Translations under genes and position numbers: made by a program
Assembly: GCA_012519415.1 (NCBI GenBank)
Contig: JAAYQG010000027.1
Span: 1-45,258, forward strand
DNA length: 45,258 bases
From: Treponema sp.
Lineage (GTDB): Bacteria > Spirochaetota > Spirochaetia > Treponematales > Treponemataceae
Direction: 5' to 3'
The notes under the pieces: generated by a model
Databases searched by the model: none
What the model saw: the letters and a program-made list of their open reading frames with translations, nothing else
Told to the model about the DNA's origin: nothing
Part shown: positions 31,806 through 41,178 of the stretch, piece by piece
Layout of the letters: the number at the start of each line of letters is the position of its first letter
How positions within the stretch are numbered: the stretch's first letter is position 1

Positions 31806-32137
31806 GTAGTTTGCGCTCGCCGCAAACTACGGGTTTTGCTAGATTAATCCCAAATCTGTAGCACCAACCCAAACGCAAAACCCGCCTTCAAGTTTTTGCT
31901 CCGCAAAACTTGGCGTTTCGCCAGATTAATCCCTAAATTTTAGATTAAACCCCTGTGAACGCCCAAGCCTTCAAGTTTTTGCTCCGCAAAAACTTGGCGT
32001 TTCGCTAGATTAGTCCCTAAATTTTAGATTAAACCCCAAGCGAAACGCAAAGCCCACCTTCAAGTTTTTGCTCCGCAAAAACTTGGCGTTTCGCTAGATT
32101 AGTCCCCAAATTTTAGATTAAACCCCAAGCGAAACGC
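31806..32137. repeat. Intergenic hairpin-repeat cluster 4
   Basis: The most regular cluster. In order: hairpin 31806-31830 (GTAGTTTGCG stem, loop CTCGC); A unit 31831-31883 (GGGTTTTGC / GCAAAACCC); hairpin 31889-31912; A unit 31912-31963 with a shortened right arm (GGCGTT / AACGCC); hairpin 31972-31996 (CAAGTTTTTGC stem, loop TCC); A unit 31997-32048 (GCGTTTCGC / GCGAAACGC); hairpin 32061-32085, identical to the previous one; A unit 32086-32137 with the same arms. The last two A+B pairs form an 89-base tandem repeat. It fills the 408-base gap upstream of cysteine desulfurase and ends 7 bases before the stop of the next gene. Confidence 0.92.
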
Positions 32138-32143
32138 AAACGC

Positions 32144-32749
32144 CTAGTATGTATTTTCATCCATTGATTCGAAATCTTTTATTACACCTAACAATCTGGT
32201 AAGTTCGCGGTTTATTGTTTTTTCGTAATCTAATTTACCAGAAGCAATTCTTTCTCGTTCATCTTCCCAGTTTTGCAAATCTGTTATAAAAAGGAATTTG
32301 AATTTTCCCTGATTTGCTTTTTCAGCCCAAAGTTTTGCTTCTTTCCAATAATGAAGACCTGCACGATAAGCTGTTTCTGCGGTTCTCAAGTCATTTAAAT
32401 ATTGCTCTTTCCACGGAGCATCATAAAAGTACGCTACGTTTTTATCCCAGTATCTTCCCAATCTCATATGTTGTTCGATTAGTTTTAGATTTATATGCAT
32501 CATAAAAAGATAGCGATATTTTTCCCAATCGGTTTTGTTATTGATTTTTGCCATTGCGTACTGAGGGTTACAAAAATCCGCCGCTGCGGCTCGTTCAAGC
32601 CAATAGATGTTTTCGATAACATCATCGGGGTACTGCTGATAATGAATGTGATAAAGCTTATAGTATTGTTCTTTATACGAGATAATATATGCCGAAACAG
32701 GCAAAATCATTATAAATATTATAAGCAAAATTAAAGCAATCTTTTTCAC
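32144..32749 (-). CDS. Secreted or membrane-anchored hypothetical protein
   Basis: A 201-residue protein with an N-terminal hydrophobic signal (IALILLIIFIMILPVSAYII), probably an anchor since no clear cleavage site follows. The rest is strongly helical, rich in Trp, Tyr and charged residues, with TPR-like spacing (ENIYWLERAAAADFCNPQYA; TAETAYRAGLHYWKEAKLW). I do not recognise a family. The start is GTG (32749), overlapping the tmk stop as GTGA, so it is co-translated with tmk. Its role could be in the envelope; nothing more can be said. Confidence 0.75.
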   Translation of the reverse strand: MKKIALILLIIFIMILPVSAYIISYKEQYYKLYHIHYQQYPDDVIENIYWLERAAAADFCNPQYAMAKINNKTDWEKYRYLFMMHINLKLIEQHMRLGRYWDKNVAYFYDAPWKEQYLNDLRTAETAYRAGLHYWKEAKLWAEKANQGKFKFLFITDLQNWEDERERIASGKLDYEKTINRELTRLLGVIKDFESMDENTY

Positions 32750-33357
32750 TTTTTTATCATCGGCAGATTTTCTATCACACTCCAGATTTTTTCAGCAATG
32801 CTTTCAATGCTTTTTTCTGCATTAATATATACAACTTGTGTTAAAGCTTCATATTTTTTCATTATGCCGATATAATTTAGGCGGGTTTTTTCTAGAAAGT
32901 CTTTTTTTTCGTAGATTTCCGTAACCCCGCGCACTGTAATTCTGTTAATTGATATGTCAGCCGGAAGATCAAAATAAAATACTATTTGCGGCAATGGAAA
33001 AGATTTGTTAAGTTCTTCCGGAAGTGAATTGTCGCATTCGCTTGACTGATATGCTATGTTTGAGAATATGTATCTATCACAGAATACAAGTTCGCCTTTT
33101 TGAATATGTTCCATTATGCCGTTTTTGCCGTAAAGATGTTCACATCTGTCTGCTGCAAAAAGACGTGCTGTTGTATCGGGATGCAGAACAATGTCGCCTT
33201 TTAAAACTTTGCGTAGAAAAACTCCTGTTTCTCTTGTTGTCGGTTCAAATGTAAACCAAGCCGGTTTGCATTTGAGTTTATCTTTTAGTATATTTAATTG
33301 GGTTGTTGTTCCGGCACCGTCAATGCCTTCAAATACAATAAAATTTGAAATTATCAT
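32746..33357 (-). CDS. tmk: Thymidylate kinase, with a variant P-loop
   Basis: A 203-residue dTMP kinase of normal length. It shows NFIVFEGIDGAGTTTQ at the N-terminus, then FTFEPTTRETGVFLRK for the substrate, LLF-type ADRCEH, the signature VFCDRYIFSNIAYQ and a LID-like RITVRGVTEIYEKKDF. dTMP is converted to dTDP. The invariant P-loop lysine of GxxGxGK[ST] is Thr17 here (GAGTTT), unusual for a P-loop kinase. ATG 33357 was chosen because AAGGAT lies just upstream and the protein begins at the usual position; an in-frame extension to 33459 is not needed. Followed by the GTGA-coupled hypothetical gene. Confidence 0.9.
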   Translation of the reverse strand: MIISNFIVFEGIDGAGTTTQLNILKDKLKCKPAWFTFEPTTRETGVFLRKVLKGDIVLHPDTTARLFAADRCEHLYGKNGIMEHIQKGELVFCDRYIFSNIAYQSSECDNSLPEELNKSFPLPQIVFYFDLPADISINRITVRGVTEIYEKKDFLEKTRLNYIGIMKKYEALTQVVYINAEKSIESIAEKIWSVIENLPMIKK

Positions 33358-33392
33358 GGTAATCCTTTTTAAGAGCAGAAAAGTAATTTTTA

Positions 33393-33425
33393 GCCCTCTC
33401 TTTTTTGTGATTCGTGCGGGAGGGC
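33393..33425. other. Hairpin between the divergent tmk and tamB genes
   Basis: GCCCTC (33393-33398) pairs with GAGGGC (33420-33425). The 118-base gap must hold both promoters, but none is clear. Confidence 0.35.
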
Positions 33426-33475
33426 ACATATCCCAACGCTTGCGTCGGGGTTCGTTCATTTAACGAGTAATCGGC

Positions 33476-36400
33476 ATGAAATCATCTTTTCTAAAATATT
33501 CGATAATAAGTTTACTCTTTTTGCTGATTATTATTCTAGCTGCTGTTTTTGTACAGCCATTGTATAAACAGCTTACATCTAAGTTTGATATTTTTGCTGA
33601 ATATATTCTGAAAACCGTATCGGATTCACTTGGTGTAGATATTACTTATGAAAAACTTTCGCCTTCTGTTTTTTCAAGCATAGAAATTGAGGGCGTAAAA
33701 CTTAAAAACAAAGATACGGGACAAATTCTTGCCGAGCTTGAAAAAGCTTCAATAAAATATAATATTCTTTCTCTTTTAAAAGGCGATTTTGTAAATGCCG
33801 TTAAAGAAGTTGTTTTTCGAGGCGGAAAAGTTGAGTTTCAAAAACAAAGCGATATGCCTTTAGTCTTTCGCATTCGAGATTATTTTAAAGAAAAAAAAGA
33901 TTCCGTTTCAAGCTCGAAAACAGACGAAATTGATTCAGATCAAAATATAATATCAATTCCGGGTGAAGAAAAAGTTATTGAAATAAAAGATAGTTCCGAC
34001 ATAGAAGAACTTATTAAGAAAACACAAAAACTGCTTGAAGGATTGCCTTTTGTAATTTCATTGCGTGATTTCATCATACATTATCGCGACTATAATATTG
34101 ACGCAAAATATAAATTGAATTCGGTTTCACTTGTTCCGGAACATCAAAGTAAACTAAGTCGTTTAGTTGTAGATAGCAATTTGGATATTGAACTTATCAA
34201 CGAAAACAGACCGAAATTCTTTCGCGAAAACAATAAATTGTTTTCTTGTAGTATAGATGTACAAGGCACTTGCGCTTCTGATTTAACGGAAGCTTTGGCA
34301 GTTATTACTTTTGATGATGTAAAAGTTGCCACTTATTCCATATCTAAATTTTCTTTTTTAGCTGTTCTTGATGATAGAACCGTTTCCGTTAATATGGTGC
34401 AAAATCTTTTGCCATACAATATTGAAGGAAAATGGTCATTAATCAGCGGCGAAATTGAAGCTCGTTTTGATGCAGAAAAGCTTGATTTATATGATTTAAT
34501 GGTTGCACAAGTTTATTCTATTGGACTTAGACGTTTTTCAAAATCTACGATAGATGGTTCTTACAAACTTTGGTTTAACACAAAAAATAAAACATTGAAT
34601 TATGATGTTGCCGGTGAAATATTTTTGACAGAAAAATTGATTGATGGCGGTGCTAAAGCTGAATTTAATTTTACAGGAACACAAGAAACGCTTAACCTTT
34701 CCAAATTTCGCCTTGATTCAAAACTCGCTTCTTTTGCATTGCAATGTTCATGTATTTTTCAAGGTTTAAGAATTGACGGTTTTGCCGATGTTCGCTCTAT
34801 TTTGTTGCCAAACGGAAAAACTTTTGCAACAAGTGTTTATCTAAAACCTTTATCAAACGGAACTGAAGCAATTATTCCTCGTCTTATGCTTGGCGAGCAA
34901 CAGTTTAGAGATTTTAATTTATCTTTTATTCCTATGCAAGATAGTATAAATTTTATAATTTCCGCTTTCGATGCAAAGAGAGAAAAAGGCAAATTATTAG
35001 TCGATGGTTTGTACAGTTTAAAAAAACCTTCGATTTTGGAAATTCGTGCAGATGTAGAATCTATGTCGCTTGGTTCTATAGCTCGCACTGCTGCTTTTTT
35101 TGTAAAACCAAAGGCGCAAAAAAACTTAAAAAAATGGGCAGTAACGCTTTCGCCTTATTCCATTTCAAGCGAAATTTTCTTTTCAACTGATTTTAAGTCT
35201 TATACGTTGAATGCGCCAAGGGTCGGCATTATTCATACAGGCGGAAAACGTCAAATGTTTTTTTGCAGTATAACAGGCAGCGAAATGTTATTTTCTATAA
35301 ATAATATTATTGCCGGTTGGTCTGGTCAGCATCTTCAAGGAAATATTCAAGTTGATGTTGGGCAAGATTTTAGCGATATTATATTTTCTTCCGATTTGAA
35401 TTTTAATGATATTCCATATTCAATAGGGGGAACTTTTGTTCCTGATTCATACGTTTCCGTAATTGGAGATTATGGTCTTGAAGTTGCTATTGACCTTGCC
35501 GGTTCTGAAAAACTTGGAACAGTCGTTTTTGAAAATTTTCCTCTAAAAGTTTCGGATAAAATGGTTTCAGCATCTGCACAAGCTTCTTTATCATATGAAT
35601 CGGAACAAAATTGGCAATTTCATGTTTCTAGATTAAATTTTAAAGATATATCAGGTATTTTAAGCGGCAAGCCAAGTATAGATTTATCTTTTGTTGCAAA
35701 CCCCGGAAGTGTTTTGCTTGAATCTTTTCTTTATTCAGATTCAGCTGGTACACTTTCCGGTTTCGGTTCATTATCATGGTTGTACGAAGATAGTATTCTT
35801 GATGCAATGGCAATGCATATTCAAGTTAATAATCCATTTTCAAACGAGCAAATATCTTTAAACGGAACTGCGGCAAATCCGGAACGCATAATCTTAACGG
35901 AAGCTGATTGGAAAAAAGATTATTATTTTATATTTGAAGGCTCCGTTCAAGAATTTGCTTTCGCTAGAATTATGAATCGTCAACATTCTACAGATACTTT
36001 TACCGCATCTCTAACTGCATCAGGAACTTTTGAAGAGCCTTTGGCTACTCTTTCTATTGACCAAGCTAAATGTTCAATTAAAGGTTATCCTTTTGAAGCT
36101 AAAGGTTCATTTATTCTAGCAGACGGAACAGCAACAGCAGAAGGTGTCAATATAAAATTTAGAGATCAAGAACTTACGAATGTTATGCTTGATTTTAAAC
36201 CAAAAACTTTTAATGGAAAATTTACAGCAGATTATCTTGGAACTTTGTTTGCAGCCAGCGAATCTTTCCATTCATTTAAAATTCCGTTGGCAATTTCGTT
36301 GAATAGCAAGAAAACTCCAGGTGATTCTTTTGTTCCGGAAGATTTTTCTGTAACTTTATCTATTGCCGGAGTTACAGGCGATTTAATAAATATAAAAGAT

Positions 36401-38026
36401 ACATATACTTATGTTTTTTCAAAGAAAAAACAGCGCATGGAACTTTCCGGTGGCATAAAAAATGAGGCGCAAGGATTTTATGAGTTGGATACAGGAAAAG
36501 CTAATTTTACGCTTAGTTCTCCATCGCCTATAAAAGTTAATGTTTCCGGTGAAATTCTATCAAAAGAAAATAAGATAAATCTTTCTGTTAAAGGTTTGCA
36601 AGCAGATTTATATAAAATTAAAGGTATTTTAACTTATCCGTTTTTTAAAGTTGAAACAGGTCTTCTTGTCGGATATGGCTCTATAACCGGTATGATTTCT
36701 GACCCTGATTTTAATGGTGAAGTAACGCTTATTCAGTTTGAAGCGGGCGTGCCAAAATTTTTGGAGAATACTTTTTATTTAGACCATACGCCGATAAAAA
36801 TTGAACATAGTTCGTTCCGTGTTGATCCGATGATTATTACGATTGGAAAAGGCGATATATTATTTGATGCTTTTGCTTATTTTGACCGCTGGAAATTTGA
36901 TACTTTATCTATGAATGCGAAAACTCTTCAAAAAACACAACTTGATGGAAAAATAAATCTTGATTGGGTCAACATTAATGGAAAAGTTTCAGGGCAAATG
37001 CTTATAGAAATGACCCATGATGATGTGTTTATGTCCGGAGATGTTTTGCTGGAAAAAGGTTCTGCTGAAATTACACTTGGTACAAAATCCAAATCTACGC
37101 CAAAACCGAAGTCGCGCATGGAACAAAAAGTGCAGCTTAATATTGAAATTGGCGAAAAGACTGAAGTTGTTTATCCGAATAGAAAATCGCCTGTTTTTTG
37201 GGCGCAAGTTGTTCCCCATACAAAATTTGTTGTTGCTGTTGATAGTGCAATGAATACTTTTGAATTTAAAGGAAATCTAAAACTTCGCGGCGGAGAAATT
37301 ATGTATGTGGGAAGAAACTTTTACCTAAAAGAAGGAAATTTAGTTTTTGATGCAAACGAAAATTCTATTGATCCGTTTGTTACGCTCAAAGCAGAAATAC
37401 GAGAACGTGATACAGACGGAAAACAAGTAAAAATTATTTTGTCGGCAGAAAATCAACTTTTAAGCCAACTTTCGCCGTCTTTATCTGCAACACCGGCAAA
37501 AAGCGAAGCTGAAATTATGGCACTTTTAGGACAAGCATTGCTTGCAGATTCAACAGATTCAGATGCTCCTATGGCGCAGATTGCAATTAGTCTTATGGAT
37601 TATGGAATGCAAGTTGCTTTCTTTAGACATGTTGAAAGACAGTTGCGCAATATTCTAAAATTTGATATTTTTTCTTTTAGAACAACAGTTGTTCAAAATA
37701 CAATGTTGCAGATGTTTAATCTGAATAAAGGTCGGCAAATATCAATTGGTAACTTTTTAGATAACTCAACTGTTTACGTAGGTAAATACTTTGGTGATGC
37801 TATTTATGCAGATGCCATGTTGCAGGTTGTTTATGATGAAGCAAAACTTGATAGAAATAAGCTTTTTAGTGGATTACATTTACAGCCTGAGATTGGTTTT
37901 GAAATGAACAGCCCATATGCTACAATACGTTGGAGTATTTCGCCTGATATTGCAGATAAATCTTTTTTTAGAAATTTGTTAGTGCCAAGTACATCTTTAA
38001 CAATTTCTAAAAAGTGGCAGTTTTAA
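33476..38026 (+). CDS. tamB: TamB-like translocation/assembly protein (DUF490), inner-membrane anchored
   Basis: A 1516-residue protein. A single N-terminal membrane helix (ISLLFLLIIILAAVF) is followed by a long periplasmic stretch dominated by repeating beta-strand patterns, as in the beta-taco of TamB/AsmA-like proteins. The last 300 residues carry the DUF490 features: WAQVVPHTKFVVAVDSAMNT, FKGNLKLRGGEIMYVGRNFY, then EAEIMALLGQALL and ISLMDYGMQVAFF, ending in barrel-like strands. TamB-type proteins span the periplasm and move lipids or aid outer-membrane protein insertion. Its place before bamA and skp fits that, and matches the T. pallidum order. Residues about 130-175 are an acidic, variable insertion. 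Weak ribosome site. Confidence 0.88.
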   Translation: MKSSFLKYSIISLLFLLIIILAAVFVQPLYKQLTSKFDIFAEYILKTVSDSLGVDITYEKLSPSVFSSIEIEGVKLKNKDTGQILAELEKASIKYNILSLLKGDFVNAVKEVVFRGGKVEFQKQSDMPLVFRIRDYFKEKKDSVSSSKTDEIDSDQNIISIPGEEKVIEIKDSSDIEELIKKTQKLLEGLPFVISLRDFIIHYRDYNIDAKYKLNSVSLVPEHQSKLSRLVVDSNLDIELINENRPKFFRENNKLFSCSIDVQGTCASDLTEALAVITFDDVKVATYSISKFSFLAVLDDRTVSVNMVQNLLPYNIEGKWSLISGEIEARFDAEKLDLYDLMVAQVYSIGLRRFSKSTIDGSYKLWFNTKNKTLNYDVAGEIFLTEKLIDGGAKAEFNFTGTQETLNLSKFRLDSKLASFALQCSCIFQGLRIDGFADVRSILLPNGKTFATSVYLKPLSNGTEAIIPRLMLGEQQFRDFNLSFIPMQDSINFIISAFDAKREKGKLLVDGLYSLKKPSILEIRADVESMSLGSIARTAAFFVKPKAQKNLKKWAVTLSPYSISSEIFFSTDFKSYTLNAPRVGIIHTGGKRQMFFCSITGSEMLFSINNIIAGWSGQHLQGNIQVDVGQDFSDIIFSSDLNFNDIPYSIGGTFVPDSYVSVIGDYGLEVAIDLAGSEKLGTVVFENFPLKVSDKMVSASAQASLSYESEQNWQFHVSRLNFKDISGILSGKPSIDLSFVANPGSVLLESFLYSDSAGTLSGFGSLSWLYEDSILDAMAMHIQVNNPFSNEQISLNGTAANPERIILTEADWKKDYYFIFEGSVQEFAFARIMNRQHSTDTFTASLTASGTFEEPLATLSIDQAKCSIKGYPFEAKGSFILADGTATAEGVNIKFRDQELTNVMLDFKPKTFNGKFTADYLGTLFAASESFHSFKIPLAISLNSKKTPGDSFVPEDFSVTLSIAGVTGDLINIKDTYTYVFSKKKQRMELSGGIKNEAQGFYELDTGKANFTLSSPSPIKVNVSGEILSKENKINLSVKGLQADLYKIKGILTYPFFKVETGLLVGYGSITGMISDPDFNGEVTLIQFEAGVPKFLENTFYLDHTPIKIEHSSFRVDPMIITIGKGDILFDAFAYFDRWKFDTLSMNAKTLQKTQLDGKINLDWVNINGKVSGQMLIEMTHDDVFMSGDVLLEKGSAEITLGTKSKSTPKPKSRMEQKVQLNIEIGEKTEVVYPNRKSPVFWAQVVPHTKFVVAVDSAMNTFEFKGNLKLRGGEIMYVGRNFYLKEGNLVFDANENSIDPFVTLKAEIRERDTDGKQVKIILSAENQLLSQLSPSLSATPAKSEAEIMALLGQALLADSTDSDAPMAQIAISLMDYGMQVAFFRHVERQLRNILKFDIFSFRTTVVQNTMLQMFNLNKGRQISIGNFLDNSTVYVGKYFGDAIYADAMLQVVYDEAKLDRNKLFSGLHLQPEIGFEMNSPYATIRWSISPDIADKSFFRNLLVPSTSLTISKKWQF

Positions 38027-38075
38027 AAATCAACTTTGTATTTGATGATGCAGACAAAATTAGGAGTTTTAATAA

Positions 38076-40499
38076 ATGTATCTAATAAACAGATTGAACG
38101 CAAAACGTTTTGTAATTTTTAGTTTTTTGCTTTTTTTTACTACTCTATTACCGCTTTTTGCACAATCTGAAGACTGGTTTTATGGCAAAAAAATTAAATC
38201 CATAAAATTTAGTGGACTTCATTATGTTTCGAGAAGTGATGTTTCAGGTATTACAAAAGGGTTTCTCGGCAAAGAATTTTCCGATGATGTTTATTTTGAA
38301 CTTTTAAGCCGTATCGGTGCATTAGATTATTTTGAATCTTTTGATACGACGATTGTTCCCTCTAATGAAAAATATGAAGCTGTTGAAATTATTTTTACAG
38401 TTATAGAAAATCCGATAATTTCTAAAGTTTCATTTGTCGGAAACAAGCGCATTACACGCACAGACTTGTTAGCGCGCATGAAAATGAAAGAAAAAGATAT
38501 TTTTTCGGAAACGGATCTTGAAAAAGAAGTAAGAACTATAACAGATCATTACCTTTCCAAAGGCTTTACAAATATTCATATAACTACAAAATGGGAAGAA
38601 ACAGCAAACCGTGAAATTGAAATAACGTTTTTGATTAATGAAGGTATAGCTACTTCAATTCGTTCAATTAAATTTGAAGGAAATCAAATAATTTCGGAAC
38701 GCACTTTGCTTGGCACTATGAAACTCAAGCCACGTTCTCTGTTCAGCAAAGGCTCGTTTCAAGAAACAAAACTTGAAGCTGATAAACAAGCAATTTTGAC
38801 ATACTATCTTAATCGTGGTTATGTAGATGCTGATATTATTGATGTAATTAGAGAAGATGCCGTTGATGAAAAAGGCAATTCCGTAATTGATTTAACTTTT
38901 GTTCTTACAGAAGGCTATCAATACACATATGCTGGAGTTCAATTTGAAGGCAATTATTTGTTTTCATCTGAATATTTAGAAAGCAAATTTAAGATGAGCA
39001 TTGGAGATGTTTTTAATTATACCAAATTCAATGAATATCTTTCGAATATGTCAGATGCGTATTATGAAAACGGTTATTTGACTACTGTCATTATTCCTGA
39101 GCCATATAAAGATGATGATTTACGCCAAATTTCACATTTGATTCATATTCAGGAACGTTCGCGAAGCCATGTTGAAAGCATTACTGTTGTAGGAAACAAA
39201 AGAACAAAAGATAATGTTGTTCTTCGCGAAGTTCCAATTCAGCCCGGCGATGTTTTTTCAAGGTCTAAACTTATGGACGGTATGAGAAATCTGTACAATT
39301 TGCAGTATTTTTCAGATATTATTCCTGATGTTGTACCCGGTTCAGAAGATGACCTTATGAATATTGTTTTTAATGTTGAAGAACAATCTACAACTTCTAT
39401 TGAAGGCGGAATAACTTTTTCTGGACTTGCAAACCGAAATACTTTTCCAATATCATTAATTGGTACATGGAAAGATACTAACCTCTTGGGAACCGGTAGA
39501 CAAATATCTGTAACAGCATCTCTTTCATTTACAGATAGATCTCTTGGATTTACTTATGGCGATAACTGGCTTTTTAATATGCCTATCGGTTATTCTTCGT
39601 CTATAAAAGCTTCTTGGAAAACCGAAACAACTTTGCAAAAAGTTTACACGCCGCGAGGTCTTGATGTAACGAATTATAATATGACATATGATGCCATAGA
39701 CATTACGCTTGATAATTCTATTGGAAAAAGATGGTATCCAGAAGATATGCTTGTAGCTCTTACAGGCGGATTATCAAATTCATTCATTAGAAACAGAATC
39801 AAAGCAGGACTTGTTCCTGTAGATTCTACAATTTCAGATTACAACAATAAATGGGGATTTTCCAACGCAGTATGGAGCGCATTTTCTGTTGACAAACGAG
39901 ATAACAGATATTTTCCGACTTCCGGTTGGTTTGCAAAAGAATCTTTAACATGGACAGGTCTTATTCCAAAACTTGAAAATCAATTTTATTTACGCTCCGA
40001 TACAATCGGTGAAGCTTATTTTACGCTTTTTGATATTCAAGCTACAGAAAAATGGAATTTTAAAGCAATATTTGCTTTGGTAAGTGGAATAACTGCACTT
40101 AAACCCAAAAAATATACGACTATTTCATCTTCTAACAAGCTTTCGATTGACGGTGCTATTATTGGTCGCGGCTGGGATGATATATATTCAACAAAAGGCG
40201 ATTTTTTATGGACTAACTCTTTAGAGCTTCGTGTTCCGGTTTTGCCGAATATAATTTCAGCACAATTTTTCTTAGATGCGGTTGCTTTAAAGCCAAATCT
40301 TCCTTCAATGTCAAATAAAATTAGAGCTGATGATTTTTATTTTAGTTTTGGACCTGGTATTCGTTCTTTGATTCAGCAGTTGCCGCTTTCAATTTATTTA
40401 GTAAATACATTTACTATGAAAAATGGAAGATTCAACTGGGGCAATGGGAAAAACCCTGAATGGAAACCTGTGCTTTCTTTTACAATTACAAACTTCTAA
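38076..40499 (+). CDS. bamA: Outer-membrane protein assembly factor BamA
   Basis: An 807-residue outer-membrane protein with a signal peptide cleaved near LLPLFAQ. Five POTRA domains can be followed (starting IKSIKFSGLHYVSRSDV; ISKVSFVGNKRITRTDL; IRSIKFEGNQIISERTL; YAGVQFEGNYLFSSEYL; VESITVVGNKRTKDNVV), then a C-terminal 16-stranded-type barrel with TFSGLANRNTFPIS and the lid motif region GRGWDDIYSTKG. BamA inserts barrel proteins into the outer membrane and is essential in Gram-negative-type cells. The T. pallidum homologue is the known antigen Tp92/TP0326. GGAG 9 bases before the ATG. It is co-oriented between tamB and skp, 49 and 28 bases apart. Confidence 0.97.
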   Translation: MYLINRLNAKRFVIFSFLLFFTTLLPLFAQSEDWFYGKKIKSIKFSGLHYVSRSDVSGITKGFLGKEFSDDVYFELLSRIGALDYFESFDTTIVPSNEKYEAVEIIFTVIENPIISKVSFVGNKRITRTDLLARMKMKEKDIFSETDLEKEVRTITDHYLSKGFTNIHITTKWEETANREIEITFLINEGIATSIRSIKFEGNQIISERTLLGTMKLKPRSLFSKGSFQETKLEADKQAILTYYLNRGYVDADIIDVIREDAVDEKGNSVIDLTFVLTEGYQYTYAGVQFEGNYLFSSEYLESKFKMSIGDVFNYTKFNEYLSNMSDAYYENGYLTTVIIPEPYKDDDLRQISHLIHIQERSRSHVESITVVGNKRTKDNVVLREVPIQPGDVFSRSKLMDGMRNLYNLQYFSDIIPDVVPGSEDDLMNIVFNVEEQSTTSIEGGITFSGLANRNTFPISLIGTWKDTNLLGTGRQISVTASLSFTDRSLGFTYGDNWLFNMPIGYSSSIKASWKTETTLQKVYTPRGLDVTNYNMTYDAIDITLDNSIGKRWYPEDMLVALTGGLSNSFIRNRIKAGLVPVDSTISDYNNKWGFSNAVWSAFSVDKRDNRYFPTSGWFAKESLTWTGLIPKLENQFYLRSDTIGEAYFTLFDIQATEKWNFKAIFALVSGITALKPKKYTTISSSNKLSIDGAIIGRGWDDIYSTKGDFLWTNSLELRVPVLPNIISAQFFLDAVALKPNLPSMSNKIRADDFYFSFGPGIRSLIQQLPLSIYLVNTFTMKNGRFNWGNGKNPEWKPVLSFTITNF

Positions 40500-40527
40500 C
40501 AGATTTTTGTGATAAAGGGGATTTAAT

Positions 40528-41052
40528 ATGAATAAAAAAATATTTACGACTTTTATTTTTGTTTTTGCTTTTACGGCTGTTTTAACTGCTCAACAGATTA
40601 CACGATTTGCTGTTGTTGATACTGCTGTTGTTTATCAAACATATTTTCGTGAGTCGGCAGCAGTTAGAAATTATGAATCTACAAAAGCTGAATTTCAAAC
40701 AGAAATAATGCACCTTACAGATGAGTTGAAAGCTTTGCAAGTTAAAAAAATTGAAGCCCAAAAAGAGAATGATTTATCAAAAGTTCAGCGACTCGAAGGC
40801 GAAATTACACAAAAAGCAACTTATCTTACAGAATATACAAGAGCAAAAAATATCAAACTCAATGATATGAAAAAGCGAATTGAATCATCTGATGATTTTT
40901 ATGAACTTATGTACACCACAATAGCAAGAATTGCCGAAAGCGAAGGCTACAGTATGGTGCTAAGTTTACAGCAAGCAGATGCGGTATTATGGTACAGCAC
41001 ATCTGTAGATATTACAGAAAAAGTAATAAATGAAATTTCTGCACAACGATAA
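40528..41052 (+). CDS. skp: Skp/OmpH-like periplasmic chaperone
   Basis: A 174-residue exported protein with a signal peptide ending LTAQ. The first strand FAVVDTAVVYQTY matches the OmpH start; the middle (residues about 45-130) is a long charged coiled coil (ELKALQVKKIEAQKENDLSK, QRLEGEITQKATYL) forming the tentacles of Skp; the C-terminal strand SMVLSLQQADAVLWYSTSVD closes the trimer body, with the family's 'VLxxxxVLY' type pattern. Skp holds unfolded outer-membrane proteins on the way to BamA, which precedes it. AAGGGG lies before the ATG. Confidence 0.9.
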   Translation: MNKKIFTTFIFVFAFTAVLTAQQITRFAVVDTAVVYQTYFRESAAVRNYESTKAEFQTEIMHLTDELKALQVKKIEAQKENDLSKVQRLEGEITQKATYLTEYTRAKNIKLNDMKKRIESSDDFYELMYTTIARIAESEGYSMVLSLQQADAVLWYSTSVDITEKVINEISAQR

Positions 41053-41080
41053 ACTGAAGTTATAATAGTCGGTTTTATAA

Positions 41081-41124
41081 GCCATGATATGCCAGCTTTA
41101 ATGGTATGTTATGGCACTTTTTTT
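41081..41124 (+). terminator. Rho-independent terminator of the tamB-bamA-skp operon
   Basis: GCCATGATATGCC (41081-41093) pairs with GGTATGTTATGGC (41103-41115), a 13-bp stem with three G-U pairs, followed by ACTTTTTTT. Confidence 0.88.
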
Positions 41125-41166
41125 AATCAATATTATTTTTGACTTTTCCCTTCCGATAAAAATTGA

Positions 41167-41172
41167 TATACT
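41167..41172 (+). promoter_or_regulatory. -10 box (TATACT) of mutS, leaderless arrangement
   Basis: TATACT ends 6 bases before the mutS ATG and no Shine-Dalgarno is present. A TTGACT at 41139-41144 is 22 bases away, too far for a normal -35. Confidence 0.45.
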
Positions 41173-41178
41173 CACACT

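Noticed and set aside
31806-32137. CRISPR array
   Set aside because: The repeats are not separated by unique spacers of constant length and no cas genes are present; the units are hairpins with conserved interiors.
33358-33459. N-terminal extension of thymidylate kinase by 34 residues
   Set aside because: The extension is basic and unlike the family; AAGGAT before ATG 33357 marks the usual start.
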